NCBI RefSeq assembly: GCF_001886735.1
Contig: NZ_CP018076.1
Coordinates: 930,001 to 994,000, forward strand
Reading direction: 5' to 3'
Length of the DNA stretch: 64,000 nucleotides
Origin: Sulfitobacter alexandrii
GTDB lineage: Bacteria > Pseudomonadota > Alphaproteobacteria > Rhodobacterales > Rhodobacteraceae
Both the position numbers and the translations under genes were made by a program. Below the pieces are notes generated by a model. That model had not been told where the DNA came from. It saw only the letters and a program-made list of their open reading frames with translations, and did no database searches. Positions 9,716-18,955 of this stretch are shown here, one piece after another. Positions within the stretch are counted from its first letter, which is position 1. Each line of letters starts with the position of its first letter.

Positions 9716-10251
9716 AGGGTCTGTTCCTTGTCTTCGAGGGTATCTTCCCAGTCTTCGTTCAGCATGCCCGGCAGGCCGTTGCGGCCTTCGCGGTACCAGC
9801 CCACGTAAAGTTCGATCAGCCGCAGCAGCATCAGTGCATAGCCGATTACAAGGATCGACTGCGGCCAGAACTGGTCGATGCCGAGGCTGGGGCTGTAGGA
9901 TTTGTACTTCCAGACGGTGGTCAGGTAGTCGGCGCCGACGCGGATCATGAAGATGCAGAAGAACGCCCAGAGCGCATCGGATACGAAAATGACCCAGCGC
10001 CCCAACCCTTCGGGCAGGGATTTCACCCCGACGAGGATGCGGATGTGGAACCGTTCACGTACGCAATAGGCCGCACCCATGTAGACCGCCCAGACCATCG
10101 CCATGGAGGCGACCTCTTCCGACCAGTGCAGCGCCGTGCCGAACATGTAGCGCGCCACCACCTGGGCGAACACGCAGACCGCGATGACCACGATGCAGGC
10201 GCAGGCGATCGCTTCCTCGAAATGGCGGACAATCCGTTTCAACACGGCCAT
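9712..10251 (-). CDS. dctQ: TRAP transporter small permease (DctQ family)
   Basis: A 179-aa protein with four hydrophobic segments and the WSEEVASMAMVWAVYMGAA motif shared by DctQ subunits. A longer in-frame extension reaches 10413 but is low in conservation. The ATG at 10251 (MAVLKRIVRH) has an AGAGG SD and is the better start. A strong hairpin lies between it and dctP. It overlaps dctM by 4 bp. Confidence 0.9.
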   Translation of the reverse strand: MAVLKRIVRHFEEAIACACIVVIAVCVFAQVVARYMFGTALHWSEEVASMAMVWAVYMGAAYCVRERFHIRILVGVKSLPEGLGRWVIFVSDALWAFFCIFMIRVGADYLTTVWKYKSYSPSLGIDQFWPQSILVIGYALMLLRLIELYVGWYREGRNGLPGMLNEDWEDTLEDKEQTL

Positions 10252-10285
10252 GGCATTACCTCTGGCAGGGAGAGAGTGGGGGGAA

Positions 10286-10310
10286 GCGGGGCCGCGCGCG
10301 GCGGCCCCGC
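10286..10310. promoter_or_regulatory. intercistronic hairpin between dctP and dctQ
   Basis: Perfect 10-bp stem GCGGGGCCGC (10286-10295) with GCGGCCCCGC (10301-10310) and a 5-nt loop, 9 nt after the dctP stop. There is no U-tract. Such hairpins commonly stabilise the upstream message, so the binding protein is made in excess of the permeases. Confidence 0.65.
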
Positions 10311-10318
10311 GGCGCGCC

Positions 10319-11326
10319 TTACTTGGCGGCGGCCTGGATCTTGCCGACAAGTTCCACGAACTCGGGGCCGCGGGCCTCGGCGAATTCGTTCTGGATCTTC
10401 TCGGCCGCGGCAATGAAGTCGGCCTTGTCCGGCGTGGTCATGGCCATGCCGCCCTCGGTCGCGAGCCATTCGCGGATTTCCTGGGTCTCGTTCTCCACCT
10501 GCTCGCGCAGTTCCTTGCCGGCGGCGTCGGCGGCGTCCAGCACCCACTGCCGCTGTTCATCGGTCAGGCGCTTCATGAAGGCGTCAGAGGCAAAGAGCGG
10601 CGACATGGAGACGAAGTGTTCGAGGATGACCAGATGGGGCTCGAACTCGTAGAATTTCATGTCGCGGATGAAGGAGGTCCCGTTGTCACCGCCGTCGACG
10701 GTGCCCGTCTGCAGCGCGGTGGGTGTCTCCGACCAGGCCAGCGGAACCGGCTCGGCGCCGAAGGCTTCGAAGGTGGCGATCATCACTTCGTTCTTGGGCA
10801 CACGGATCTTGAGGCCTTCCATGTCGGCCATCGTGTTGATCGGGCGCACCGAATTGTAGAAGTCGCGATAGAGTGCGGGACCGTAGGCCAGAAGGTGCAC
10901 GCTGGTTTCGGCCTGAAGCTGGTCCTTGATCTCCTGTCCGACTTCGCCGTCGAGCACTCGGAGCAGGTGGTCGCCGTCCTGGAAGATGTAGGGCAGCACG
11001 GTGACGTCCATCAGCGGCCAGTGCGGAGAAACGTTGTTGGCGGTGATGATGAAGCCGTCCACGGTCCCCAGCTGCATCGCCTTGAAGGCGTCGTCTTCGG
11101 TCGAGATCTGGTTGCAGCAGCGCAGCTTCACCTCGATTGCCCCGTCGGACATCTCTTCGAGGTTGTCCTTGAACAGCGTGCCGAAGCGGCCATAGATCGA
11201 CGTCTCGGGCGCGCCGAAGCCGAGGTTCATGGTGACGTCCTGCGCCAGTGCGGGCAGGGCGGACAGGGCCACGCCCAGCGAAAGCGCCGTGGTAGAGGCA
11301 AATTTGAGGAAGTTTCGTTTCAGCAT
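10319..11326 (-). CDS. dctP: TRAP transporter periplasmic solute-binding protein (DctP family)
   Basis: A 335-aa protein with a Sec signal peptide (MLKRNFLKFASTTALSLG, cleavage after ALA near residue 28). Family features include the KIRVPKNEVM segment, where the conserved Arg usually contacts a ligand carboxylate, and the PLAWSETPTALQTGTVDG stretch. This fits a carboxylate-bearing ligand, which would agree with N-acyl amino acids. The start at 11326 has a GGAG SD; in-frame codons upstream to 11371 look non-coding. LysR lies 198 nt upstream on the same strand. Confidence 0.92.
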   Translation of the reverse strand: MLKRNFLKFASTTALSLGVALSALPALAQDVTMNLGFGAPETSIYGRFGTLFKDNLEEMSDGAIEVKLRCCNQISTEDDAFKAMQLGTVDGFIITANNVSPHWPLMDVTVLPYIFQDGDHLLRVLDGEVGQEIKDQLQAETSVHLLAYGPALYRDFYNSVRPINTMADMEGLKIRVPKNEVMIATFEAFGAEPVPLAWSETPTALQTGTVDGGDNGTSFIRDMKFYEFEPHLVILEHFVSMSPLFASDAFMKRLTDEQRQWVLDAADAAGKELREQVENETQEIREWLATEGGMAMTTPDKADFIAAAEKIQNEFAEARGPEFVELVGKIQAAAK

Positions 11327-11524
11327 CGGATACTCCATGTCGGTGTCGCGTGCCGATTCGATGCGGCACATGTTGTTCGGGGCTGTCGTGTCGTGCGAAA
11401 ACCGAGGTACGGGTCATTGGCCCGCACGCGCGCCCGGCGGCAGTCTGCCCCTGCGGAAAGGCTAGAGGACAGCCTTATCTACACAAAATGTTTTTTCTGT
11501 TCTGTATTATCACATTTAATGAAG

Positions 11525-12451
11525 TTAAGCGGTCGCGATCGACAGGTGATCGAAGCCCCCTTCTGCCGCCAGCTTGACGGCTGTGTCGATGACGGCCCGC
11601 ACCACGGCCGAGTTCTCGAGCTGCGGCGCATAGGCGATGCCGAAGACGGGATACTCGGCCTGTCCCGAGATCGGCAGCGACAGGTAGCCCTGCGACGGGT
11701 CGCGGTCGGCGGGGCTGCATATGTTCAGGATGGCATGACCGAACTGCGCCGCGATCAGGCCCCGCAGGACCGCGCCCGACTTGGTGCTGTGTACCACGGT
11801 GGGGGTCAGTCCGGCGTTCTTGAACAATCTCTGGAAATAGCCCCGCGTGCGGGGCACATCCAGCGCCACCATCGGCACGTCGACAAGGTCTTCGAGCGCA
11901 AGCTCGCTCCGGTGGGCGAGATGCGAGCTTTCCGGCACGAGCGCATAGGGCGGTGCCTCGAAAAGAGGCACAAAGCTGTGCTCGGGCCGGACCTCCATCT
12001 CGTAGGTCAGCGCCGCATCGACCGCGCCGGTCTGCAGAACGTCGGACATCTTTTCCATGTCCCCCTCCATCAGGTCGATCCGGATCTCGGGATAGCCGTC
12101 CGATATGCGGCGCAGCAGGGGCGGCAGCACGTAGGGCGCGGTCGGCTCGAAGCATCCCAGCCGCAGCGTTCCGGTCGGGTTGCCCCCCAGCGACATCAGG
12201 TCGGACTGGAACAGCCGGGATTGTTCCAGAAAGGAGGTGATGCGCCGTCCCACTTCCTCGCCCATCCGGGTTGGCACCACGCCTTTTGCAGGAATCCGGC
12301 GAAACAGTTCGATGCCCACGCTCTGTTCGATCTGGTCCACCGCAGCGGTGATCGAGGATTGCGAGATGTTCATCTCCACCGCGGCGCGGGCGATGGACCG
12401 ATTGCGCAGTGCGGCGTCGAAATAGAGGAGCTGCTTGAGGGTGAAGTTCAT
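11525..12451 (-). CDS. LysR-family transcriptional regulator
   Basis: A 308-aa protein. The N-terminal winged HTH (about residues 1-60; ISQSSITAAVDQIEQSVGIELF) is followed by a two-lobed substrate-binding domain. It lies upstream of the TRAP operon on the same strand and is divergent, with a 96-nt gap, from the amidohydrolase at 12548. It therefore probably controls both, with the effector being a compound degraded by the two amidohydrolases. This is inference from layout; I did not find a clear T-N11-A operator. Confidence 0.9.
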   Translation of the reverse strand: MNFTLKQLLYFDAALRNRSIARAAVEMNISQSSITAAVDQIEQSVGIELFRRIPAKGVVPTRMGEEVGRRITSFLEQSRLFQSDLMSLGGNPTGTLRLGCFEPTAPYVLPPLLRRISDGYPEIRIDLMEGDMEKMSDVLQTGAVDAALTYEMEVRPEHSFVPLFEAPPYALVPESSHLAHRSELALEDLVDVPMVALDVPRTRGYFQRLFKNAGLTPTVVHSTKSGAVLRGLIAAQFGHAILNICSPADRDPSQGYLSLPISGQAEYPVFGIAYAPQLENSAVVRAVIDTAVKLAAEGGFDHLSIATA

Positions 12452-12547
12452 CGCGTCACTACATTGGCTGGGGTTTTCACGGACAGTAAATCTATTTTGG
12501 CTGGCAATAAAGCTGCGCTACCAAGATAGCCGAAAGGGAGGGCCGGC

Positions 12548-14176
12548 ATGGGCGACGTTACACTATTCAAGGCGAAGAAGATCATCACGATGGACCCGTC
12601 GATGCCGGAAGCGACTCATGTCGCGGTGCGCGACGGGCGCATTCTGGCCGTGGGCGGCCCGGATTGCGCCGATCAGTGGGGCGCGGCCGAACGCGACGAC
12701 AGGCTTGCGGACAGCGTGCTGATGCCGGGCCTCGTGGAGGGGCACGCCCATATGATGGCCGGAAGCATGTGGAATTTCGCCTACGCGGGATACCATGACC
12801 GGATCGATCCCGACGGCGCGGTGCATCCGGGCATGACCACCATCGATGCGGTGATCGACCGGCTGCGCGCGCACGTCAAGACGCTGGACGACGGCGCGCC
12901 GCTGATCGCCTGGGGGTTCGACCCGATCTTCCTGCGCAGCGAGCGTCTGAACAAGGCACATCTGGACGTCGTGGCATCGGACCGGCCGGTGGCGGTGCTG
13001 TTCTCGAACTTCCACCTGATGTGCGTCAATTCCGTCGCGCTGGAACAGGCGAATTACACGTCGGCAAGCAACGTCGAGGGCGTGGTGAAGGGGCCTGACG
13101 GCGCGCCCACGGGCGAGTTGCAGGAAATGGCCGCGATGTTCCCGGTCATGCGCCGGGTCGGCATCGACTTTCGCGGATTGTCTCAGGGTGAGGACGCGAT
13201 GCGGACCTACGCGCAGGTCTGCCGCCATGCGGGCGTCACCACCGTGACCGACCTCTATTCGAGCATGGAGGACGAGGATATCGACGCGATGCTGCGGGTG
13301 ACCGGGGCCGATGACTTCGGCGTGCGGCTGGTGCCGGCGCTCGGCGCCACGGGCGCCGCGCCCGACGCGCTGGCAGGTCGGGTGGGGGAGATGCACAAGC
13401 GATCCACCGACAAGCTGCGGCTGGGCGCCATCAAGATCATGACGGACGGGTCGATTCAGGGCTGGACCGCGCGGGTCAAGTGGCCCGGCTATGTCGGTGG
13501 GCAGCCGAACGGGATCTGGAACGCCCCGCCCGAGGAAATTTTCGCCGTCTGCAAAGGCATGCAGAAGCACGGCATCCAGATGCACATTCACGTGAATGGT
13601 GATGAGGCCGCCGAGGTGGCGCTGGATGCGCTGGAGGCCGCGGCACGCAAGCATCCCTGGCCCGGCGCTCGGCATGTGCTTCAGCACTGCCAGATGATGG
13701 ACGGGGACTTGTACCGCCGCGCCGCCGAACTGGGCGTCTGCACCAACATCTTCGCCAACCATCTGTACTATTTCGGCGATCAGCACGCTGAATTGACCCT
13801 GGGCCTTGGCCGCGCACGCCGGATGAACGCGGTGCGCACGGCGCTGGATGCGGGTGTAAATGTCGCCATCCATTCGGATGCGCCGGTCACGCCGCTGGGG
13901 CCGCTCTTTACCGCGTGGTGCGCGGTGATGCGCCAGACCATGACCGGCCAGACGCTGGGAGAAAATCTGCGCATCGAGGTGTCGGAAGCGTTGCGTCTGA
14001 TCACGCTGGGCGCGGCCTACACGCTGAAGATGGACGCGGACATCGGCAGTATCGAGCCGGGCAAGTTCGCGGATTTCGCGGTGCTGGGGCAGGATCCGAC
14101 GGCGGTGGAGCCGGCGGCGCTAAAGGATGTGCCGGTGCTGGGTACGGTGCTGGGCGGGCGGGTGATGCTGCTATGA
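12548..14176 (+). CDS. amidohydrolase family 3 (YtcJ-like) protein
   Basis: A 542-aa metal-dependent hydrolase of the YtcJ type. EGHAHM near residue 60 carries the HxH metal motif; MHIHVNGDEAAEVALD gives later histidines and HSDAPVTPLGPL the conserved Asp. The substrate of this subfamily is generally unknown, with exoenzyme-like N-substituted formamide hydrolysis reported for some. SD GGGAGG precedes the ATG. The stop overlaps the following GTPase start. It is divergent from the LysR gene. Confidence 0.85.
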   Translation: MGDVTLFKAKKIITMDPSMPEATHVAVRDGRILAVGGPDCADQWGAAERDDRLADSVLMPGLVEGHAHMMAGSMWNFAYAGYHDRIDPDGAVHPGMTTIDAVIDRLRAHVKTLDDGAPLIAWGFDPIFLRSERLNKAHLDVVASDRPVAVLFSNFHLMCVNSVALEQANYTSASNVEGVVKGPDGAPTGELQEMAAMFPVMRRVGIDFRGLSQGEDAMRTYAQVCRHAGVTTVTDLYSSMEDEDIDAMLRVTGADDFGVRLVPALGATGAAPDALAGRVGEMHKRSTDKLRLGAIKIMTDGSIQGWTARVKWPGYVGGQPNGIWNAPPEEIFAVCKGMQKHGIQMHIHVNGDEAAEVALDALEAAARKHPWPGARHVLQHCQMMDGDLYRRAAELGVCTNIFANHLYYFGDQHAELTLGLGRARRMNAVRTALDAGVNVAIHSDAPVTPLGPLFTAWCAVMRQTMTGQTLGENLRIEVSEALRLITLGAAYTLKMDADIGSIEPGKFADFAVLGQDPTAVEPAALKDVPVLGTVLGGRVMLL

Positions 14177-15039
14177 TGCGCCTGCCGCTCACCGTGATCA
14201 GCGGCTATCTCGGCGCGGGCAAGACCACCCTGATCAACCGTTTGCTGGCCGAGGATCACGGCCTGAAGCTGATGGTGATGGTCAACGACTTCGGCGCCAT
14301 AAACATCGACCAGGCGCTGATCAGCCGCCGGAGCAAGGACGTCATCGCGCTGACCAACGGGTGTGTCTGCTGCACGATGGGCGCCGACCTGTTCATGGCG
14401 CTGGGCGACGCGCTGGACCGCAGGCCGCGCCCCGATCACCTGATCATCGAGGCCAGTGGCATAGCCGATCCGATGGCCATCGCGAATGCCGCCATCGCCG
14501 AACCGGACCTGAGCTATGCCGGGATCGTCACCCTGATCGACGGGCAGGCGATCGGCGGGCTGCTGGACGATCCGCTGATCGCGCCGCAGGTCATGCGGCA
14601 GATCACGGCGGCCGATCTGACCGTGCTGACCAAGACGGATGCCCTGCCCGAGAGATCCGCGGCCCGGCTGGCGGCGGAAGGTCTGCAGGTGCCGGTGGGG
14701 CTGGAAGGCGTGCCCGTTTCGGAGTTGCTGTTGAACCTGCTGCCGCAGCCGCGGTCGCGCCCCGCACAGGCGCATCCGGCCTACGCGACCTGGCACCACG
14801 AGTCGCAAACGGTGATCCCCCATGCCACGCTGGAGCGCAAGCTGGCCGCCCGGCCGCCCGGCCTTTATCGGCTGAAAGGTTTCTGCCGGACAGATCGGGG
14901 CGGGGTGGAGGTGCAGGCCGTGGGGCGGCAGGCCGACATTCTGCCCGCGGCGGATGCGCAGGCCACGACGCTGGTCGGGCTGGGCCCCGCGGCACGGATC
15001 ACCTCCGGGCAGATCGACGACTGGTGGCGGGCGGGCTGA
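14173..15039 (+). CDS. COG0523 (CobW/YjiA) family GTPase, putative metallochaperone
   Basis: A 288-aa G3E GTPase. The P-loop is GYLGAGKT (residues 11-18), and the metal-binding CxCC motif is Cys64-Val-Cys66-Cys67 in TNGCVCCTM. A C-terminal CobW domain is present but short. Family members deliver Zn, Co or Fe to client enzymes. Because the gene overlaps the stop of the amidohydrolase at 12548 (ATG at 14173 or 14176), the likely client is one of the nearby metal-dependent amidohydrolases. The frame runs upstream into the amidohydrolase gene but lacks support there. Confidence 0.85.
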   Translation: MMRLPLTVISGYLGAGKTTLINRLLAEDHGLKLMVMVNDFGAINIDQALISRRSKDVIALTNGCVCCTMGADLFMALGDALDRRPRPDHLIIEASGIADPMAIANAAIAEPDLSYAGIVTLIDGQAIGGLLDDPLIAPQVMRQITAADLTVLTKTDALPERSAARLAAEGLQVPVGLEGVPVSELLLNLLPQPRSRPAQAHPAYATWHHESQTVIPHATLERKLAARPPGLYRLKGFCRTDRGGVEVQAVGRQADILPAADAQATTLVGLGPAARITSGQIDDWWRAG

Positions 15040-15107
15040 CGTAACGCTTGCCCCCTCGGCCCCGGCGGCTTAGCCATTGGTGTGGTGGCCGCAAGACAGG
15101 GGACGCC

Positions 15108-15950
15108 GTGAGCACGCGAATACTACCAGCCGCAGACGGCCCGGACAATTTGCCCATTCATGACAGTCGCCCGGTGATCCTGCTGGGGCGCGGCGGGGGC
15201 GGCACGCGCCTGTTGTCCGAATTCGTGCAGGGGCAGGGCGTGTTCCTGGGCTCCGAGATCAACAAGAGTTTCGATTCCGTGGAGTGGGTCGAGACCATCT
15301 ATCCCATCGCGATCGAGATGCTGTCGGCCACTGTACCGCCTGACGCGGCCCGCCGCAGCGCGCATGTCGCCCGATTGCATGCGCGGGCAGAAGAGGTGCT
15401 GGCGCGGGCCGGTCTGGATTCCCGTGCCTACTGGGGGTGGAAGCTGCCGGAAACGACGCTGGTCTGCGACATCGCGAAGCAGGCGTTCCCGAAGGCGCAG
15501 TTCGTGCACCTGGTGCGTCACCCGGTGCGCGCGAGCCTGCGGCGCACCCACATGACATCGCGCATGAACAATCCGATCGGCCGGGCGGCGCTGCCGGCAG
15601 CCTACGCGCATCTCGGGCGCGACCCGGCCCTGATCGAGACCGACAGCCCGGTCATCAACAACGCGCATGGCTGGCGGCACCACGTCGACCTGATGGCGCG
15701 CTGTTTCGACGGTGACCCGGCACTGCACGTCGTCCGGTTCGAGGACACGCTCACGCGGCCATCCGAGACTGCCGACGCGCTTGCCGCCTTCCTGCACCGT
15801 GCGCCGCCCCCGGATGCGCCGCCCCTCGCGCCGGACCCCGAGCGGGCGGAGCCGATCACGTTGGACCGCGACGACGCGCACCGGGTCTGGGATATCTGCG
15901 GCGCCCGTGCCGAAGGTTTCGGTTATACCCTTGATGAAGTGCTGGACTGA
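15108..15950 (+). CDS. sulfotransferase family protein
   Basis: A 280-aa cytosolic protein. LGRGGGGTRLLSEF near residues 26-39 resembles the PAPS 5'-phosphosulfate loop, and the FVHLVRHPVRASLRR segment resembles the 3'-phosphate loop with its conserved Arg. The target is unknown; related bacterial genes modify polysaccharides or small molecules, and some are catalytically unproven. Start is GTG at 15108 with a GGGG SD 8 nt before. It is convergent with the glucosidase at 15968. Confidence 0.72.
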   Translation: MSTRILPAADGPDNLPIHDSRPVILLGRGGGGTRLLSEFVQGQGVFLGSEINKSFDSVEWVETIYPIAIEMLSATVPPDAARRSAHVARLHARAEEVLARAGLDSRAYWGWKLPETTLVCDIAKQAFPKAQFVHLVRHPVRASLRRTHMTSRMNNPIGRAALPAAYAHLGRDPALIETDSPVINNAHGWRHHVDLMARCFDGDPALHVVRFEDTLTRPSETADALAAFLHRAPPPDAPPLAPDPERAEPITLDRDDAHRVWDICGARAEGFGYTLDEVLD

Positions 15951-15967
15951 ACCGCCAGCGTGCGGCG

Positions 15968-17632
15968 CTAGCTCCCCCGCACTTCGGGCTCGGCATCGCC
16001 GGACAGCTTGCGCGCCACGCAGACCTGCCACGGGCCAAGGTGAAGCCGCCCGTCGCGGGTAGGGCTGGCGCTGCCGATCTTGCGACCGATGGTCTTCCAT
16101 TCGCCGCCCGGCAGGCTGTGGATTGACGGGGTGTCGGACATGTTGAAGGCGCAGAAAACGGTCTCTTCGTCGGTGACCCTCTGGAAGTGCAGAACGTCGC
16201 CGAAAACATAGACGTTCTCCTGCCGCCCCACCTGCAGCGCAGGATGCTTGCGGCGGAACGCGATGGCGTTGCGATAGTGATGCAGGATCGCGCCCGGCTC
16301 GGCCTCCTGGGTGTGGACCGCGCGATGCCGGTTCTCGTTGCTGAGCGGCAGCCATGGCACGCCGGTCGTGAAACCCGCGTTCGCCTCCGCCTGGTCCCAG
16401 ACCATGGGCGTGCGGCACCCATCGCGGCCCTTGTACTCGGGCCAGAATTCGCGGCCGTAGGGATCCTGCAGATCCTCGAAGGTGATCACGTCTTCCTCGA
16501 GGCCCAGTTCCTCGCCCTGGTAGAGGCAGACCGCACCGGGCAGGCACATCAGGAGCGTCGCATAAAGGCGCTGCGCCGCCGGGGTGAGATGCCAACGGCT
16601 CGCATGGCGCATCACGTCATGGTTGGAAAACGCCCACGCCGGCCAGCCGTCGCGGGCGACCTGATTGATCGTGTAAAGCACTTCGGCCACCCGCGACGCA
16701 TTGAGCGGCTCGGCGGCGAGGAATTCGAACGCGTAGCACATGTGCAACCCGTCGGTGCCCCGCGTGTACTGGCCCAGAAGCTGCAGGCCCTTGGAGGCAT
16801 CCCCGATCTCGCCCAGCGAGGTGACCGCACCGTATTCATCCAGCAGCGCCCGAACCCGCTTGATGAAGTCGAGGGTTTCGGGGCGGTTCTTGGAATTGAC
16901 GTGATCCTGATAGTTGTAGGGATTGACCGACGGGGTCAGGATCTCGTTGCGCTGCGCCTTTTCCAGCGCGGGGTTGTCGCGCAGATCCTTGTCCGCGAAC
17001 AGGAAGTTCACGGTGTCGAAACGAAAGCCGTCGACCCCCCTGTCCAGCCAGAATCGCATCACCTCGAGCAGCGCGGATTGCACGTGGATATTGTGCAGGT
17101 TCAGGTCCGGCTGGGACGTCAGGAAATTGTGCAGGTAGTATTGCTCGCGCCGCGGATCCCAGTGCCAAGCGGAACCGCCGAAGATCGACAGCCAATTGTT
17201 GGGCGCGGTGCCATCGGGCTTTGGGTCGGCCCAGACGTACCAGTCGGCCAGCGATGAATCGCGTGCCGCGCGACTGTTGGCGAACCAGGCGTGCTGATCG
17301 GAGGTATGCGACAGCACCAAGTCGATGATGACCTTGATGCCGGCACGGTGGGCGGCCGAAATCAGATCGTCGAAATCCGCCAATGTACCGAAGATCGGAT
17401 CGACGTCGCAGTAGTCGCTGACGTCATAGCCGAAGTCCTTCATCGGCGAACGGTAGAAGGGCGAAACCCAGATGGCATCGACACCGAGGCTGGCCACGTA
17501 ATCGATGCGCTGGACGATGCCCTGCAGATCACCGATGCCGTCCGCGTTGCTGTCCTGAAAGCTGCGCGGATAGATCTGGTAGATGACGCCGCCGCGCCAC
17601 CAGTCGGGGTCAGAAGCGGGTGTTTCAGTCAT
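15968..17632 (-). CDS. GH13 alpha-glucosidase
   Basis: A 554-aa alpha-amylase family enzyme of the oligo-1,6-glucosidase/alpha-glucosidase type. The family regions are visible: DLVLSHTSDQH, GFRFDTVNF with the nucleophile Asp at about residue 206, LGEIGD with the acid/base Glu at about 275, and FSNHDVMR with the transition-state Asp. There is no signal peptide, so it acts inside the cell. The ATG at 17632 is preferred over the TTG at 17644. It lies 32 nt behind galU on the same strand, beside a glucosylglycerol-type synthesis locus, so an intracellular role in glucoside turnover is plausible. Maltose or sucrose as substrate is equally possible. Confidence 0.85.
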   Translation of the reverse strand: MTETPASDPDWWRGGVIYQIYPRSFQDSNADGIGDLQGIVQRIDYVASLGVDAIWVSPFYRSPMKDFGYDVSDYCDVDPIFGTLADFDDLISAAHRAGIKVIIDLVLSHTSDQHAWFANSRAARDSSLADWYVWADPKPDGTAPNNWLSIFGGSAWHWDPRREQYYLHNFLTSQPDLNLHNIHVQSALLEVMRFWLDRGVDGFRFDTVNFLFADKDLRDNPALEKAQRNEILTPSVNPYNYQDHVNSKNRPETLDFIKRVRALLDEYGAVTSLGEIGDASKGLQLLGQYTRGTDGLHMCYAFEFLAAEPLNASRVAEVLYTINQVARDGWPAWAFSNHDVMRHASRWHLTPAAQRLYATLLMCLPGAVCLYQGEELGLEEDVITFEDLQDPYGREFWPEYKGRDGCRTPMVWDQAEANAGFTTGVPWLPLSNENRHRAVHTQEAEPGAILHHYRNAIAFRRKHPALQVGRQENVYVFGDVLHFQRVTDEETVFCAFNMSDTPSIHSLPGGEWKTIGRKIGSASPTRDGRLHLGPWQVCVARKLSGDAEPEVRGS

Positions 17633-17664
17633 GTCTTTCTTCAAGAGGCCGGGGGCGTGTCCGC

Positions 17665-18558
17665 TCAGGCGACGTTCATCTGCTGATTGGCACTGAGAAA
17701 GTCGCCGATGACGTGGTCGAAACGGGCGTCCTGCTGGGCAAGGAACAATTGCGCGCTCAGCATACCGTCCTTGGAGCCGCAGTCGAACCGTTTTCCGATG
17801 AAGCGGAAGCCGGCCACGGTCTTGTCACCGATGTCCGCCGCGATGGCGTCGGTCAGCTGGATCTCGCCGCCCGCGCCGGGTTTCTGCCCGCGCAGGGTGT
17901 CGAAGATGCCGCCGTCCAGAACATACCGGCCCACCACGGCCTGCGTGGAGGGGGCCGCGTCGATCTCGGGCTTTTCCACCAACCCGTCGCAGTACGCCAA
18001 GGCATTGTCATGACGGGAGATGGACAGCACGCCGTAGCTGGACACGGTTTCGCGCGGAACCTCCATCGTCGCCAGCATATGATCCACGGGCTCCGCCTCG
18101 TAGGCTTCGATCATCTGGCTCAGGCAGCCCTTCTTGCTGAGGATCAGGTCGTCGGGCAGCAGCACGGCGACGGCCCCCGGCAGCGCGTGATCGGCGGCAC
18201 AGAGGATCGCGTGGCCCAGGCCCAGCGGCTCGTTCTGGTGGACGAAGACGATGTCGTGCGTGTTCCGGTCAAGCGCGGCGTCCTGCAGTTCGCGTGCCAG
18301 GGCATCCTTGCCCTTTTCGCAAAGAGAGGCGCAAAGCTCGGTGTCGTCGAGGACGTAACGTTCGATGGCGGACTTCGAAGGGTGGTTGACGAAGACCATG
18401 CGCTCGATCCCGGCGTCGCGCGCCTCGTCGATGACGTACTGGATCAGCGGGGTGTCGAGGACGGGAAGAAGCTCCTTGGGGACCGCCTTGGTCGCGGGAA
18501 GGAAGCGTGTTCCCATGCCGGCCACCGGGAAAATCGCTGTTCTCACTCTCTTCTTCAT
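17665..18558 (-). CDS. galU: UTP-glucose-1-phosphate uridylyltransferase
   Basis: Makes UDP-glucose from UTP and glucose-1-phosphate. The 297-aa protein has the nucleotidyltransferase signature GMGTRFLPATKAVPKELLP (about residues 14-32) and the GLGHAILCAADHALPG region near 110-125. Length is typical. It is divergent from the gpsA-like gene across a 397-nt intergenic region, and the next gene downstream is the GH13 glucosidase. UDP-glucose could feed several pathways, including the GT20 synthase nearby if that enzyme accepts UDP-glucose. Confidence 0.95.
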   Translation of the reverse strand: MKKRVRTAIFPVAGMGTRFLPATKAVPKELLPVLDTPLIQYVIDEARDAGIERMVFVNHPSKSAIERYVLDDTELCASLCEKGKDALARELQDAALDRNTHDIVFVHQNEPLGLGHAILCAADHALPGAVAVLLPDDLILSKKGCLSQMIEAYEAEPVDHMLATMEVPRETVSSYGVLSISRHDNALAYCDGLVEKPEIDAAPSTQAVVGRYVLDGGIFDTLRGQKPGAGGEIQLTDAIAADIGDKTVAGFRFIGKRFDCGSKDGMLSAQLFLAQQDARFDHVIGDFLSANQQMNVA

Positions 18559-18955
18559 CTCTTGTCCACTCCTGTTTCCGCCACCTGAAAGAGGTAAGGC
18601 TGCAGTTGCAGAAAGTCAAAAATGCGGGGGATTGTTCCGGTGTCGGAGGAAGGCGTTCAAAGCCGCCGCAGCACCGCTGCCCCCGGACTCGCCATCTTTC
18701 GACCCGGAAAATGTGTTTGTTGTCATACTGTTACAAGTTTGGTGCAGAGCCTTGCCTCGCCTTCCGCGCTGAAACATGAGTTGCACAACCATTGGGCGTT
18801 TGATTAATACTTGTGCGAAGTTGGAACGGAGGCAGCCCGGTTGACCGCTTTGTCGGGCCTCATTCATTGAACTGGCAGGGCATCCCTTTAGGTCTTGTGC
18901 GGACGATGGAGGCCCCTTCACCGAGCGGGCCGTCAGCAAGCAGGGAGACCGAGAC
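18559..18955. promoter_or_regulatory. divergent intergenic region galU / gpsA-like with candidate promoter
   Basis: This 397-nt non-coding stretch is less GC-rich than its neighbours. On the plus strand TTGCAC (18781-18786) and TTAATA (18804-18809) are 17 nt apart and could be a sigma70-type promoter for the gpsA operon, leaving a leader of about 140 nt. I see no ORF, tRNA or clear terminator here. Confidence 0.4.

Noticed and set aside
7505..9808. 767-codon open frame on the plus strand across the D-aminoacylase and DctM genes
   Set aside because: It crosses two well supported minus-strand genes, has highly charged low-complexity composition and no recognisable motif.
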